Source: Alkalihalobacillus pseudalcaliphilus
GTDB lineage: Bacteria > Bacillota > Bacilli > Bacillales > Bacillaceae_D
Assembly: GCF_028610675.1 (NCBI RefSeq)
Contig: NZ_JAQQWS010000011.1
Coordinates: 32,742-96,741 of the forward strand
Reading direction: 5' to 3'
DNA: 64,000 nt
The notes below the pieces were generated by a model. It did not search any database and was not told the origin of the DNA. It was given only the letters and a program-made list of their open reading frames with translations. This document shows positions 42,354 to 51,405 of this stretch, one piece after another. Each line of letters starts with the position of its first letter. The first letter of the stretch is position 1. The position numbers were made by a program, and so were the translations under genes.

Positions 42354-43510
42354 ACTAATTGATTTACCCGACGTTGCACCGCTGCCGCATCATATCCCGC
42401 TGCATTAAGTCGCTGTGCTCGTTGTGGATTTACTCCCCACTCTCCACGAATAACCTCACCAGCTAGTTGGTCAACTGATTTTTTAGGAGAGCTGCTTCCT
42501 GCTAGGCGGTTAACCTCTCTTTGCACCGCATTAGCGTCATACCCCTCAGCTTGTAAGCGTTGGGCCCGTTGTGGATTGTTGCCCCATTTGTTATCTAGTA
42601 CCTCTCTAGCAAGCTGTGCAACGGTTTTTCGTGGTGTGGCGGGTTTAGGCTTATCATTTGCTAACATCTGATTAACACGAGCTTGTACAGCTGCAAATTG
42701 AGAACCTAAAGATTTACGTCTCACATCACCTGTGCCATGCTTACCATCGATAACCTCACGGGCAAGTTGCTCGATAGATTTAGTTGGTGCTTTTGGTGGA
42801 GTTGGCTTAGGTTTAGGTTTCTCTACTTTTACAGCATCGCCAAGCTTGATGACCTGTCCGATTTGTAAATTTGTAGGGGTTACATCTGGATTTGCTTTGA
42901 TAAGGTCATTGACACTAACACCCGTTAACTCATTAGCAATAGACCAAAACGTGTCACCCTCTTGAATTGTATACGTGTTTGGCAATGACTCAGCAGGCTT
43001 AGTAGCTCCAGTCTGTACTGGTGCTGCGATGATACCAGCATAGTTGATTAAGGGGCATTGCTTCCAAGCATAACCAGGAAACTCGTTATGACCACGAGTG
43101 CGCTGATAATTAGGTAAATCCTTTCTGAGAGCCAACACAAGCAAACGTAGTGATTCTTTTTGTGCGTCTGTCGGTTCTTCGGTGCGGAAATCGCCACTTA
43201 AGCAAATGCCTACAGCAAAACGATTAGAATTACCGACATGATAACTGCGGATACCCAAATCATGGCACCACTTAATTGTACCGTCTCGCTCGATAACAAA
43301 CTGATAACCGATACCAGGCCACCCTAGTGAATTAACATGATATCGTGCGTACCCTTCTGCATTTGAGCCTGCAAGATCCATTTTTGTCAATGAATGATGG
43401 ATGGCAATGTCTGTTTTTTCATTAATGCCATCATTGACATACTTTTTTGAGCTGTGCTTAGTTAACGTTGACCTAACATCTTGTAGTTTAGATAATTTAC
43501 GAAATTCCAT
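42350..43510 (-). CDS. endolysin: N-acetylmuramoyl-L-alanine amidase with LysM and three CW_7 repeats
   Basis: 386 residues. Amidase_2 domain (about 30-170: IAIHHSLTKMDLAG, GIGYQFVIERDG, HNEFPGYAWKQCP) with the zinc ligands H, H and C. Then a LysM domain (YTIQEGDTFWSIANELTG, about 180-225), a proline/lysine linker, and three Cpl-7-type CW_7 repeats of about 40 residues (IEQLAREVIDG, VAQLAREVLDNKWG, VDQLAGEVIRGEWG). It cuts peptidoglycan at the end of infection. It overlaps the holin stop by one base (TAATG). Confidence 0.92.
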   Translation of the reverse strand: MEFRKLSKLQDVRSTLTKHSSKKYVNDGINEKTDIAIHHSLTKMDLAGSNAEGYARYHVNSLGWPGIGYQFVIERDGTIKWCHDLGIRSYHVGNSNRFAVGICLSGDFRTEEPTDAQKESLRLLVLALRKDLPNYQRTRGHNEFPGYAWKQCPLINYAGIIAAPVQTGATKPAESLPNTYTIQEGDTFWSIANELTGVSVNDLIKANPDVTPTNLQIGQVIKLGDAVKVEKPKPKPTPPKAPTKSIEQLAREVIDGKHGTGDVRRKSLGSQFAAVQARVNQMLANDKPKPATPRKTVAQLAREVLDNKWGNNPQRAQRLQAEGYDANAVQREVNRLAGSSSPKKSVDQLAGEVIRGEWGVNPQRAQRLNAAGYDAAAVQRRVNQLV

Positions 43511-43734
43511 TATTTATCTCCCTTCGTCAATCCTTCTTTTTCCAACACTTCTTTTTGCTTCTTACCTTTAGCTGTGATGTAGTTATTTTTAAAAGCCGCA
43601 TAAATAGCCAACACAGCAACGACAAGACTCGTAATGCCCTCAACCACATCCTCTGGCACATTTAATCCAAAATAAGCTAACAACGCCACAATCAATCCGA
43701 TAAATCGCACGATACTTGCTTTGTCAATTTTCAT
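43510..43734 (-). CDS. holin, SPP1 family
   Basis: 74 residues, two helices (IVRFIGLIVALLAYFGLNV and GITSLVVAVLAIYAAFKNNY) and a charged C-terminal tail, the SPP1 holin pattern. It forms the membrane lesion that releases the endolysin encoded next. It overlaps its upstream neighbour by four bases. Confidence 0.88.
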   Translation of the reverse strand: MKIDKASIVRFIGLIVALLAYFGLNVPEDVVEGITSLVVAVLAIYAAFKNNYITAKGKKQKEVLEKEGLTKGDK

Positions 43735-44027
43735 CTATTAATCTCTCCTTTAATTTGGTCTATACGTCTATGAGCAGACTTGGTTGACTCTTCCACACGA
43801 GTTAAGCGTTCATTCACCATAGCCATATGCTTTTCACTAGCTTTCTGGTCAACCCTAATATCATCTACTCCTTTGCTAATATGAGTGAGTGTGGTTTCAA
43901 TTTTTGCACTTGCTTGGACTTCTTCTCTCAATTGTTTATTGCGATTAAAAAAATAACCAAGACACCCTACTATTAATCCTCCCACACCTACTACAATTCC
44001 AATTAAGACCCCTAAATCAACAGTCAT
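43731..44027 (-). CDS. small membrane protein with coiled coil, lysis module
   Basis: 98 residues. An N-terminal helix (LIGIVVGVGGLIVGCLGYFF) followed by a coiled coil of about 65 residues. It recalls XhlA/antiholin-like proteins of Bacillus prophages, but with the helix at the other end, so the assignment is tentative. Coupled to the holin by ATGA. Confidence 0.65.
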   Translation of the reverse strand: MTVDLGVLIGIVVGVGGLIVGCLGYFFNRNKQLREEVQASAKIETTLTHISKGVDDIRVDQKASEKHMAMVNERLTRVEESTKSAHRRIDQIKGEINR

Positions 44028-44060
44028 TGACTCACCCCTATATAAAAAGAAAAGAGAGCC

Positions 44061-44303
44061 CTATTCGGCTCCCTCTCCATCTAATCGACCAATAAACTTT
44101 TGCTTGGCTAACTCTGCTAAAGCAGATAGACCAGGATTAGCCGCATACTCTTCCATCGATGCTGAGACTCGACCGTTGGCATTAATCTCTCCTGTTGGGT
44201 CGGTTACGCTAAAACGGACACGCACACCGCTGATATCACCATTACCATACGAAAAGTCTACACCTGTCACTCTAAAGTCTAACGCTTGTATCTGTTCTGA
44301 CAT
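44061..44303 (-). CDS. small phage structural protein, unknown
   Basis: 80 residues, beta-rich (FRVTGVDFSYGNGDISGVRVRF). It overlaps the next upstream gene by one base (TAATG). Position between the tail spike and the lysis genes suggests a tail or baseplate accessory. Not recognised. Confidence 0.55.
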   Translation of the reverse strand: MSEQIQALDFRVTGVDFSYGNGDISGVRVRFSVTDPTGEINANGRVSASMEEYAANPGLSALAELAKQKFIGRLDGEGAE

Positions 44304-44743
44304 TATTCTTCATCTCCTTTTTCTTCTTCATTTTCTTTTGCCTCTTCGAACGCTTCTACCCATAAAAAATGAGCCTCCGCATCAGATTCGGAAAGCTCTT
44401 TGTTATAATCCATAATGACTTCTTCTACTGTTTTGAGAGCTGTTTCAAGGTTCTTGCCCTCGATAACATACTCCTCATCCATCAATTCTTGCTGCTGTTT
44501 TCTAAATTCCTTTCTGTCTCCTATTAACTTGTAGCCACCTCCCTCAGCTGGTACCAATTCACCATTGTCATCCAATTCCGCAAAAGATTTAATCAACTCT
44601 AGTTCTTCATCTGCAAAAGATTTATTCTGCTCCTGTAGCACTTTAACAACACGCATACGGTGAATTTGTTTCTTTCCTTTCAAAGTAATTTTCAGTAAAA
44701 AATCTGCCGCTCGTCTTAAATCTTTGTTTTGTAATGTAATCAT
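44303..44743 (-). CDS. acidic helical phage protein, unknown
   Basis: 146 residues, very acidic with long helices and a poly-E end. It is coupled by ATGA to the tail spike gene upstream, so it may be a chaperone or accessory of the spike. No domain recognised. Confidence 0.55.
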   Translation of the reverse strand: MITLQNKDLRRAADFLLKITLKGKKQIHRMRVVKVLQEQNKSFADEELELIKSFAELDDNGELVPAEGGGYKLIGDRKEFRKQQQELMDEEYVIEGKNLETALKTVEEVIMDYNKELSESDAEAHFLWVEAFEEAKENEEEKGDEE

Positions 44744-47700
44744 GCGATTCGCTCCTCTAATTGTTTAATTTTAGCTTTTAAAAGCTGATTCTCGATTTTT
44801 AATAGACTTACATCATCTTTAATGTCTTCTACATCTGTTGAAAGCTCTTGAATGGCTTTCGTATTTAGGTATACAACTTTATTTTGATTAATAGCATCAT
44901 GGCTCGCAGTAGAAACAGAAGGACTATCCTCGGCTATGAAACCAATATGACGGTCAAATACTCCATTATCTAACTCTGCTATCATGTTATACTCCACGAC
45001 TAATAAGCCATTGAGAATATCAATAGCTGATTGGGCATACGGTTCTATATTCGTTTTCAATTTACGACTAGACGCTATATTGAAAACTGAAGCTTTGATA
45101 GGTCTAAAACCAGTACCGCTTGCTCCAAATAAATCTGTGACAATAACTTCACCTCTGGAATCAACTGCTAAGTACATGTTCGTATCTGCATTTCTAATCC
45201 TAATACCACTTGCCATTAAAACAGGCTGACCATTATTATTTGTCCCACTAATATCACCAGCACCACGAGTGTTTCCTGAGCCAGTTCCGTTGATGTATGC
45301 AGAATGACCGCTATCAATCTTATAAGCTCTAGCAACTAAATCACGCCAACCATTACCATTTTGGTCTTTGATATGAGTCTCTTGTCTTGAACCAAGGATA
45401 AGATGATCACCGAACTGTGTACGTAAGTGCATATTGTAATTGTTATTTGGCTGAGATAGGACACCCATAATTGTGTCATCAGATGACCTAAACGTGATAC
45501 TATTTCCGCTTGAGCCTGTATATGCTGTTCGTCTTTTTAAGATAAGCCCTGAATCATTTGCGTTGACACGTAACCCACCACTTGTTAAATCAGTCATATG
45601 ATCGGTAGCGTGCTTAATGGTTATTCCATACATCGACTCAATCGTCATATTTTGACCACTATAAATATGCATCCCTAAACCTTGGACATTCGACGATAGG
45701 GTTTCATCCGCGTAAAAGTCAATGAAACGAGCACCATTATAATCTGGGGAGTTACTATGAACCTCTCGTTGAGTGGAAATTCCCTTGTCATTCAATACTA
45801 CCCAACGATGCACATTGTTGTAATTATTTGAGCCAACACGCTTAGACGTAATACCAGCTCTATAAGTACCATCATAGCTTTCCACAAATGCGTTATAAGT
45901 AGCTGTTCCGTTTGAGAATCTTCTTGTGTACTGACCTTCCGATCGAATATAACCTCCTGTAATTCTCGTTGAATCTGTGCCACTTTCTGAGCGGATTGTT
46001 GAACCTGTAATCGTAACAGCCGTAATGTCAATACCCCTGAGCGTACCGAAGGTCATTTTATCTGCTGACAGACTAGCAATTTTTCCATTAGTAACTGCCA
46101 AATCCTCAATGTATGCAGATGATATGATAGCTTGTTGCAAATTGGCTCTTGAGACTGCTAGATTTGCTATAGCTCCGTTTCCTGCGGTGATGCTGTTAGC
46201 TGCCATCTTGTCGGCTGTGATTGCACCATTTACAATCATATTAGCCCCATTCTTTCTTCTAACCACTAAGTTGTCAAAATAGAGTCTATTTGTTGTCTCC
46301 CCATTGTTACCAAAAGTGACACGGGGTGATATATATCCAACTCCACTACCCACTGTATATGTTCCGCCAACTTTGGTGAAAGTGTGGGTTTTTGTTTGGG
46401 TAGTGAAAGCTACCACCCACCCCAAGGGTTCTCCCTTTAAATCGTACGTCCTAACTCCCAATGTTTGTGACCCACTGCCGACTAAATTATGAGTCCTATA
46501 TTCGCCTTCAATATGAAATTGTTCTCCTTGGCTTACTGGAATTTTTCTTAATTGGACGACATTTACATTGCTATTTGCATTTGCTAGTAAAGCTAGGGTT
46601 TTAGAAGAACCATTACCTTGAGACCATGACGCCATATCATAGACCAATGCTGTCCCCCCACTAACGCTCCAACCTTTCGGTGGTTGATTGGTGGTGTCAT
46701 CCTCAAATGTTCCATTATCAATCAAATTGGTAAAGTCGCTAACTTCAAGCAATCTAGTGTCAATCTTTACACTTTCGGGGGTTAAATTGATTGCCGAAAT
46801 AATACCATCACGACTCACCCTTAAGTCAATCTCACCCGCCATCGTGCTTATTCGACCCTCTGCGGTGGTCATACGACCAGTCAAAGAGTTAACACTTGTG
46901 AGTGTAGCACGTTGAGTTATTTCGTAGGCGTTTTGTTCGATAGCTGTTTCGGCAGATGTGATTCTACTAGCCATTTCCTCAGGGGCAGGTCCCCAATCAG
47001 TTTCCTTATTACCTTTCTCAAGTTGTGCTCTCCATAAAATGACTTCTATTCCGCTATTTGCACTACTCCTAATCTGTATTTGTGCAATGCTATTTCCGTT
47101 TCCACCGAAAGACCAACTTACTCTACCAGAAAAACCTACAGGAATTTGTGTAACTGTTCCTGGATAATTTCCATAGATATCTAAAGGTTGGCTTCCAGTA
47201 TTTTTTATCCAAACTGATCCTGTGTATCTTTGTCCTATTAACGGTCTAGGATTTGTTAATAGTGATTTTACTACCTTTATCGTACTCCCACCACTAGCAT
47301 CACCCGATATGACTAATCTTGTTGCATCAGTCGCACCCCATTCGCTTACAGATATACCTGTGGTTCTTGTTACAGATACACCTTGATACCCACTTGCAGG
47401 GAATGAATTACTATCTATAGCTAAATTTGTTCCACCAATCTCCAAATTTCCAAAATCAGCCTCTAGGCTACTAATGCGTGAAGTGAATTGACTTGATGAT
47501 ACTTCTAAAACTCCAATTCTATTAGTCACGCCTGTAATATTTCCATCTATCCGTGTGATTTCCGTTTGTTCTGCTTTGGCTTCGATTCTTCCATCAAGAA
47601 CGCTGAGGGTTGTCTCCGTTGCTGTGATTCTATTATCAGCGTCTTCATGTGCGGGTCGCCACGGAGTAGGCTTTGTACCTTCTTCTAGTTGGATATCCCA

Positions 47701-50184
47701 TAATTCTGCGACATAGGGGATTCCATAATGACTTCTATTTGGCTGGATATATAAATCGTCATTGCTAGACCCTCCATCAAATCGTAAATAAACGTGATAT
47801 TGATAAGTTTTGTCATCGTTTGGATAAGGATTGTCTGCAATCCCTCCACTCCACCAACCATTTACATTTACACCGTTCCTCCACACACTCAAACTAGTCC
47901 ATCCAGTAGCATGACCAGCCATAGATGTAATAGAACCGCTAATTTTCTTGACTTTGAAAGACAGAATATAACTTCTTCCAACTTCTATTTGGGGTATTTG
48001 GTCAACCCTGATTCTAATACCACCGTTACTTGGGGTGTTAATTGTAGCTTTGTATCCATCCCATGAACCGAATGCAGGATTGTGAAAATCAAGAGCATTT
48101 TTACTTGCTAGATTGCGTCCACCAATCTCCAACTTATCGAAATCAGTACGCAACGTGCTAACACTAGTTCTTATGCCACCAACATCCGCGGACAAATTGA
48201 CAACCGTATTTTCAACCGCATTGACATTGCCTTCCACTCTGCTAATAGTGTCAATCGTTGCACTTAAAGAACCTTTAACCGTGTCTATTTCAGTTGTAAC
48301 TGAGATAATTCGCCCATCTTGCTCAGCTAACAAATCAGCGTTATCATTCACTTTTTTTAGTAAATCTTCTGCCCTCTTGTCTAAACTATCAACATCACCC
48401 TCGATAAAAGAAAAACGACCATCCACATACTCAAGCTTTGCCCTGTCTGCAAGCTCAGACATTAACGCATTTTCGGTGTGTTGTATCTCTTGGTCGGTGT
48501 AGACTTTGGCATCTGCTTGTATACGATCTAAAACCTCTTGGCGGATATTTTCAAAATTAATACCATTTTCGCCAATCAAATCCGCTTCACGATGCAATTC
48601 ACGCATTCTTTCCGCAAGTTCGGGCCCAAACATAATATCTTCCGTCAAAATGCGTACAGTGGATGCCATTGCCTCAGCACTAAAATCAGATGGGCGACCG
48701 TGAGTATTAAGAGCACGCACACGGTAATACCATTGTTGGTCGGCATCTACTGCGTGATTATATCCGTTACTATTACCACGAAAAATAAGATGCTCAGGGG
48801 ATGGAGTAAACCCTTGTACCTGTGACGCGTACAGCTCATACTGATTGACATACAATTCTTGGTTAAATGACCACCAGATATTAATTGATTTAAATAAGCC
48901 ATCACAATCAGTGATGACGGGAGCTGGTGGCTTTATGTCGGGAAAACGGTCATTTGTGATTGGTCTTGCTTCTGACTCCCATTTCCCGCGGTTATTATTG
49001 ATCGTTTCTTCAATGCGGTCTAGGCGATCATCTGGCTGATTGACGGATAAAAACTGCCCAATCTCAACAACAGCGGTGCCCTCGATGTCGAGCAAATCAT
49101 ACTCAATCGCAATAACACGAGCCTGCACCTCAATAGGTCTAGCAAACTCACGGTCAAAGGCTCTGACGGTATCGCCAAGCTGGACCTTCTCGTGCTCATG
49201 ACCAGGTATTGATTCTAACATTTGCACAGACATGCGGTAGTTTACTTCTGGTTCTTTAGCTGACTGCAACTGCTCCCACGTTGCCCTCAATAGCTCCTCA
49301 GGGTCCTCAATGCTACTATCTTGCCAAATACCGTAACGATGCAACCTCCCGCCATTTTGTTGGTAACCGTACTGAGACAAAGCAGATGGAGAGCCAACCC
49401 ACTTTTGCCCTCTTGGCTTGTTAACAGGGTCGCCATTTGCCACTGACCACACCACATCCGCAAAATCAATTAAACGACTATGACCGCCTGTCTCGTTCCC
49501 CTCGTCATCCTCAATCGGTAAAGACGAGCCACGACCAAACAAAGCTGTTTTTGGATAGGACAAAATAACTCGCTGTATCTCTTCGATGTCATGGTCATTT
49601 TCAAAACGTTTGCCGCGGTCAGCTCCTAGCCTTTGCATGAGCTTGACTTGACGAGCTGAGATATTATTTTGAGCATCAAACAACACGACATCTTTAATAT
49701 CACCGCCCCATGTGTTACGGGTTTTCCATATAGCGTCCACAGATGTAATGTAATAAAAATTGGTGGTAGCTGTACCAAAAGTACCCTCAACTATTGCTCG
49801 CCAACGTGTTCCTTGCACCGCAGCAGACATGGCAACCTGTGGTGTTTGGTCAACAAAGCGACGATCCTCTACGACATGGTTGCTCAATTCGTCGATAAAA
49901 GCAGGTAGACAAAGAGCGCTGGTTTCAGGACCATTGTCGTTATCATAGTCGTCAATTTCCTTAATGACATATAGACGCAAATCGCCTTCCTTATCCCTAA
50001 AGACTACTTGATTTTCCTCTTTGACATAGGCTGCGTTCGGTGTATCGGCATCAATGACAAATACAAAAGGCTCGCTAGCTACTTGGTTAAGTTCATCCCT
50101 AAACCTTGTGCTAACAAGCCCTGTTTCCTCGTTTATGGTAGTTAATAGATTATCGTCTCGATCTAAGATATAGATTTCTGACAT
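44740..50184 (-). CDS. giant tail spike/minor structural protein with S74 chaperone
   Basis: 1814 residues. The N-terminus (about 1-400) is the phage minor structural / tail endopeptidase-like domain (SEIYILDRDDNLLTTI...). Next come an FN3-like domain (about 420-510), coiled-coil segments (TVKGSLSATIDTISRVEGNV), two jelly-roll-like receptor modules each beginning with LEIGG.NLA (about 690-850 and 930-1070), beta-solenoid stretches, and a C-terminal intramolecular chaperone of the endosialidase type (SRKLKTNIEPYAQSAIDIL...HIGFIAED). The chaperone should trimerise and cut itself off. It binds and perhaps digests the cell surface. AAAGGAGG precedes the ATG. Confidence 0.88.
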   Translation of the reverse strand: MSEIYILDRDDNLLTTINEETGLVSTRFRDELNQVASEPFVFVIDADTPNAAYVKEENQVVFRDKEGDLRLYVIKEIDDYDNDNGPETSALCLPAFIDELSNHVVEDRRFVDQTPQVAMSAAVQGTRWRAIVEGTFGTATTNFYYITSVDAIWKTRNTWGGDIKDVVLFDAQNNISARQVKLMQRLGADRGKRFENDHDIEEIQRVILSYPKTALFGRGSSLPIEDDEGNETGGHSRLIDFADVVWSVANGDPVNKPRGQKWVGSPSALSQYGYQQNGGRLHRYGIWQDSSIEDPEELLRATWEQLQSAKEPEVNYRMSVQMLESIPGHEHEKVQLGDTVRAFDREFARPIEVQARVIAIEYDLLDIEGTAVVEIGQFLSVNQPDDRLDRIEETINNNRGKWESEARPITNDRFPDIKPPAPVITDCDGLFKSINIWWSFNQELYVNQYELYASQVQGFTPSPEHLIFRGNSNGYNHAVDADQQWYYRVRALNTHGRPSDFSAEAMASTVRILTEDIMFGPELAERMRELHREADLIGENGINFENIRQEVLDRIQADAKVYTDQEIQHTENALMSELADRAKLEYVDGRFSFIEGDVDSLDKRAEDLLKKVNDNADLLAEQDGRIISVTTEIDTVKGSLSATIDTISRVEGNVNAVENTVVNLSADVGGIRTSVSTLRTDFDKLEIGGRNLASKNALDFHNPAFGSWDGYKATINTPSNGGIRIRVDQIPQIEVGRSYILSFKVKKISGSITSMAGHATGWTSLSVWRNGVNVNGWWSGGIADNPYPNDDKTYQYHVYLRFDGGSSNDDLYIQPNRSHYGIPYVAELWDIQLEEGTKPTPWRPAHEDADNRITATETTLSVLDGRIEAKAEQTEITRIDGNITGVTNRIGVLEVSSSQFTSRISSLEADFGNLEIGGTNLAIDSNSFPASGYQGVSVTRTTGISVSEWGATDATRLVISGDASGGSTIKVVKSLLTNPRPLIGQRYTGSVWIKNTGSQPLDIYGNYPGTVTQIPVGFSGRVSWSFGGNGNSIAQIQIRSSANSGIEVILWRAQLEKGNKETDWGPAPEEMASRITSAETAIEQNAYEITQRATLTSVNSLTGRMTTAEGRISTMAGEIDLRVSRDGIISAINLTPESVKIDTRLLEVSDFTNLIDNGTFEDDTTNQPPKGWSVSGGTALVYDMASWSQGNGSSKTLALLANANSNVNVVQLRKIPVSQGEQFHIEGEYRTHNLVGSGSQTLGVRTYDLKGEPLGWVVAFTTQTKTHTFTKVGGTYTVGSGVGYISPRVTFGNNGETTNRLYFDNLVVRRKNGANMIVNGAITADKMAANSITAGNGAIANLAVSRANLQQAIISSAYIEDLAVTNGKIASLSADKMTFGTLRGIDITAVTITGSTIRSESGTDSTRITGGYIRSEGQYTRRFSNGTATYNAFVESYDGTYRAGITSKRVGSNNYNNVHRWVVLNDKGISTQREVHSNSPDYNGARFIDFYADETLSSNVQGLGMHIYSGQNMTIESMYGITIKHATDHMTDLTSGGLRVNANDSGLILKRRTAYTGSSGNSITFRSSDDTIMGVLSQPNNNYNMHLRTQFGDHLILGSRQETHIKDQNGNGWRDLVARAYKIDSGHSAYINGTGSGNTRGAGDISGTNNNGQPVLMASGIRIRNADTNMYLAVDSRGEVIVTDLFGASGTGFRPIKASVFNIASSRKLKTNIEPYAQSAIDILNGLLVVEYNMIAELDNGVFDRHIGFIAEDSPSVSTASHDAINQNKVVYLNTKAIQELSTDVEDIKDDVSLLKIENQLLKAKIKQLEERIA

Positions 50185-50254
50185 GTTTTTCCTCCTTTCT
50201 ACAGGATATAAAAGACCCCCTGTCGAAATAGGTCTATTGAAGGGGGTGAAAAAA

Positions 50255-50455
50255 GTGATTAGTATAAAAAAATTTGATGATACTGTACGTAGTGTTATGC
50301 AGAAACATAACGTACAAGATGAAAAGTTAGAATTAGTTTTAATTGATTTATTTCGTCATTTCGAAAGCCATCTATTAAACGGTGATTTTGTAAAAGAAGT
50401 TACTAAAAAACAAGATAGAGCAAACGCAAGAGCACGAAGGTACCCTAGACCTTAA
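50255..50455 (+). CDS. small + strand protein inside the late operon
   Basis: 66 residues with a GTG start 8 bases after an AAGGGGG site. It is the only + strand gene in the minus-strand late block, divergent from the tail spike gene and convergent with the gene at 50452. Its stop shares the TTAA tetranucleotide with the stop of that gene. Basic, RARRYPRP at the end. Unrecognised; candidate moron gene. Confidence 0.55.
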   Translation: MISIKKFDDTVRSVMQKHNVQDEKLELVLIDLFRHFESHLLNGDFVKEVTKKQDRANARARRYPRP

Positions 50456-50646
50456 TCGTCCATTACGTTAAAAGTTCTACCGTATGATGAAAACTCTAAA
50501 ACATCAGATTTATATTGAAGTAACTCCACCTTTTCTTCCGTAGTTTTAGCAAGGTGGAGCTCTTCATTTATAGCTACCATAACAGCCCCATTTGACCATT
50601 CTTTTGTCATTTCACGTAATTGATCTACTTTTGATTTTTCACTCAT
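50452..50646 (-). CDS. small helical protein, unknown
   Basis: 64 residues, helical and acidic, with GGAGGGG five bases before the ATG. Converges with the + strand gene with stops overlapping by two to four bases. Not recognised. Confidence 0.6.
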   Translation of the reverse strand: MSEKSKVDQLREMTKEWSNGAVMVAINEELHLAKTTEEKVELLQYKSDVLEFSSYGRTFNVMDD

Positions 50647-50663
50647 CCTAACCCCTCCTAATT

Positions 50664-51401
50664 TTAATAAAATCTCTCAACATAAGTAACAGTCGTCGCA
50701 TGACTCGCCCTCATCCGATTAGCCCCTGGCTTAAGGTCAAACCACCGTGACTGCATCGATAAAAGCTCTGGTCGTGCAACTCCGTTTAACGTGACTTTAC
50801 GCATCTTGTAATCTAGTTCCAAGATGTCGCCTTGGATAAAGCTAAAAGGCAGAGATATCCTCCCCACCTGGTCTTTTTCTAACCAAAAGCTTGTAGCAGC
50901 AGCGGGAAACACAGTACGGCTCACCCACGGTGTCTCTACTTGCCCTGTTACGGTGCGGTTGGCGTATGATGTGGTTATGGATAGTTGGTTTTGGGAGCCA
51001 AACAAAAAAGGCTCTAGCATCCTCAAGGATAAGCTAAAAACCCCATCACTATCTGTTAAATTGTCGATGTCATAACTACCCTCTTGGTACACAAGGATAT
51101 GACGGTCAGGTGTAATATCACGCACTATCTTGATTGGATCGTCCGAAAGAAAAGCGGTAAAGAAAAGGTGCTTTTGCTCGTCTAATCTTTTCAGTGTCGA
51201 TTGCTCTATTTGCACTACAATATTAACAAGACGACTACCTTTTCTCGTTCTTTTCAACCTCTCTTTTTTACCCGCATATTGAATATCTCGGATCGCATTA
51301 GGCGAATGAATGTGAAAACTCTCCACCCACCATCCTAACTGGTGCATGTCATAGACTTGTCCGTTGGAATGTATCAACTTAAAATTTAATGGACTAATCA
51401 A
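50664..51401 (-). CDS. distal tail protein (Dit, Sipho_tail family)
   Basis: 245 residues. MISPLNFKLIHSNGQVYDM and the beta-rich N-terminal half with a galectin-like C-terminal half match Dit/Sipho_tail. It joins the tail tube to the baseplate between tape measure and spike, its usual place. TTG start after GGAGGTGA. Directly follows the tape measure stop. Confidence 0.85.
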   Translation of the reverse strand: MISPLNFKLIHSNGQVYDMHQLGWWVESFHIHSPNAIRDIQYAGKKERLKRTRKGSRLVNIVVQIEQSTLKRLDEQKHLFFTAFLSDDPIKIVRDITPDRHILVYQEGSYDIDNLTDSDGVFSLSLRMLEPFLFGSQNQLSITTSYANRTVTGQVETPWVSRTVFPAAATSFWLEKDQVGRISLPFSFIQGDILELDYKMRKVTLNGVARPELLSMQSRWFDLKPGANRMRASHATTVTYVERFY

Positions 51402-51405
51402 TTAA

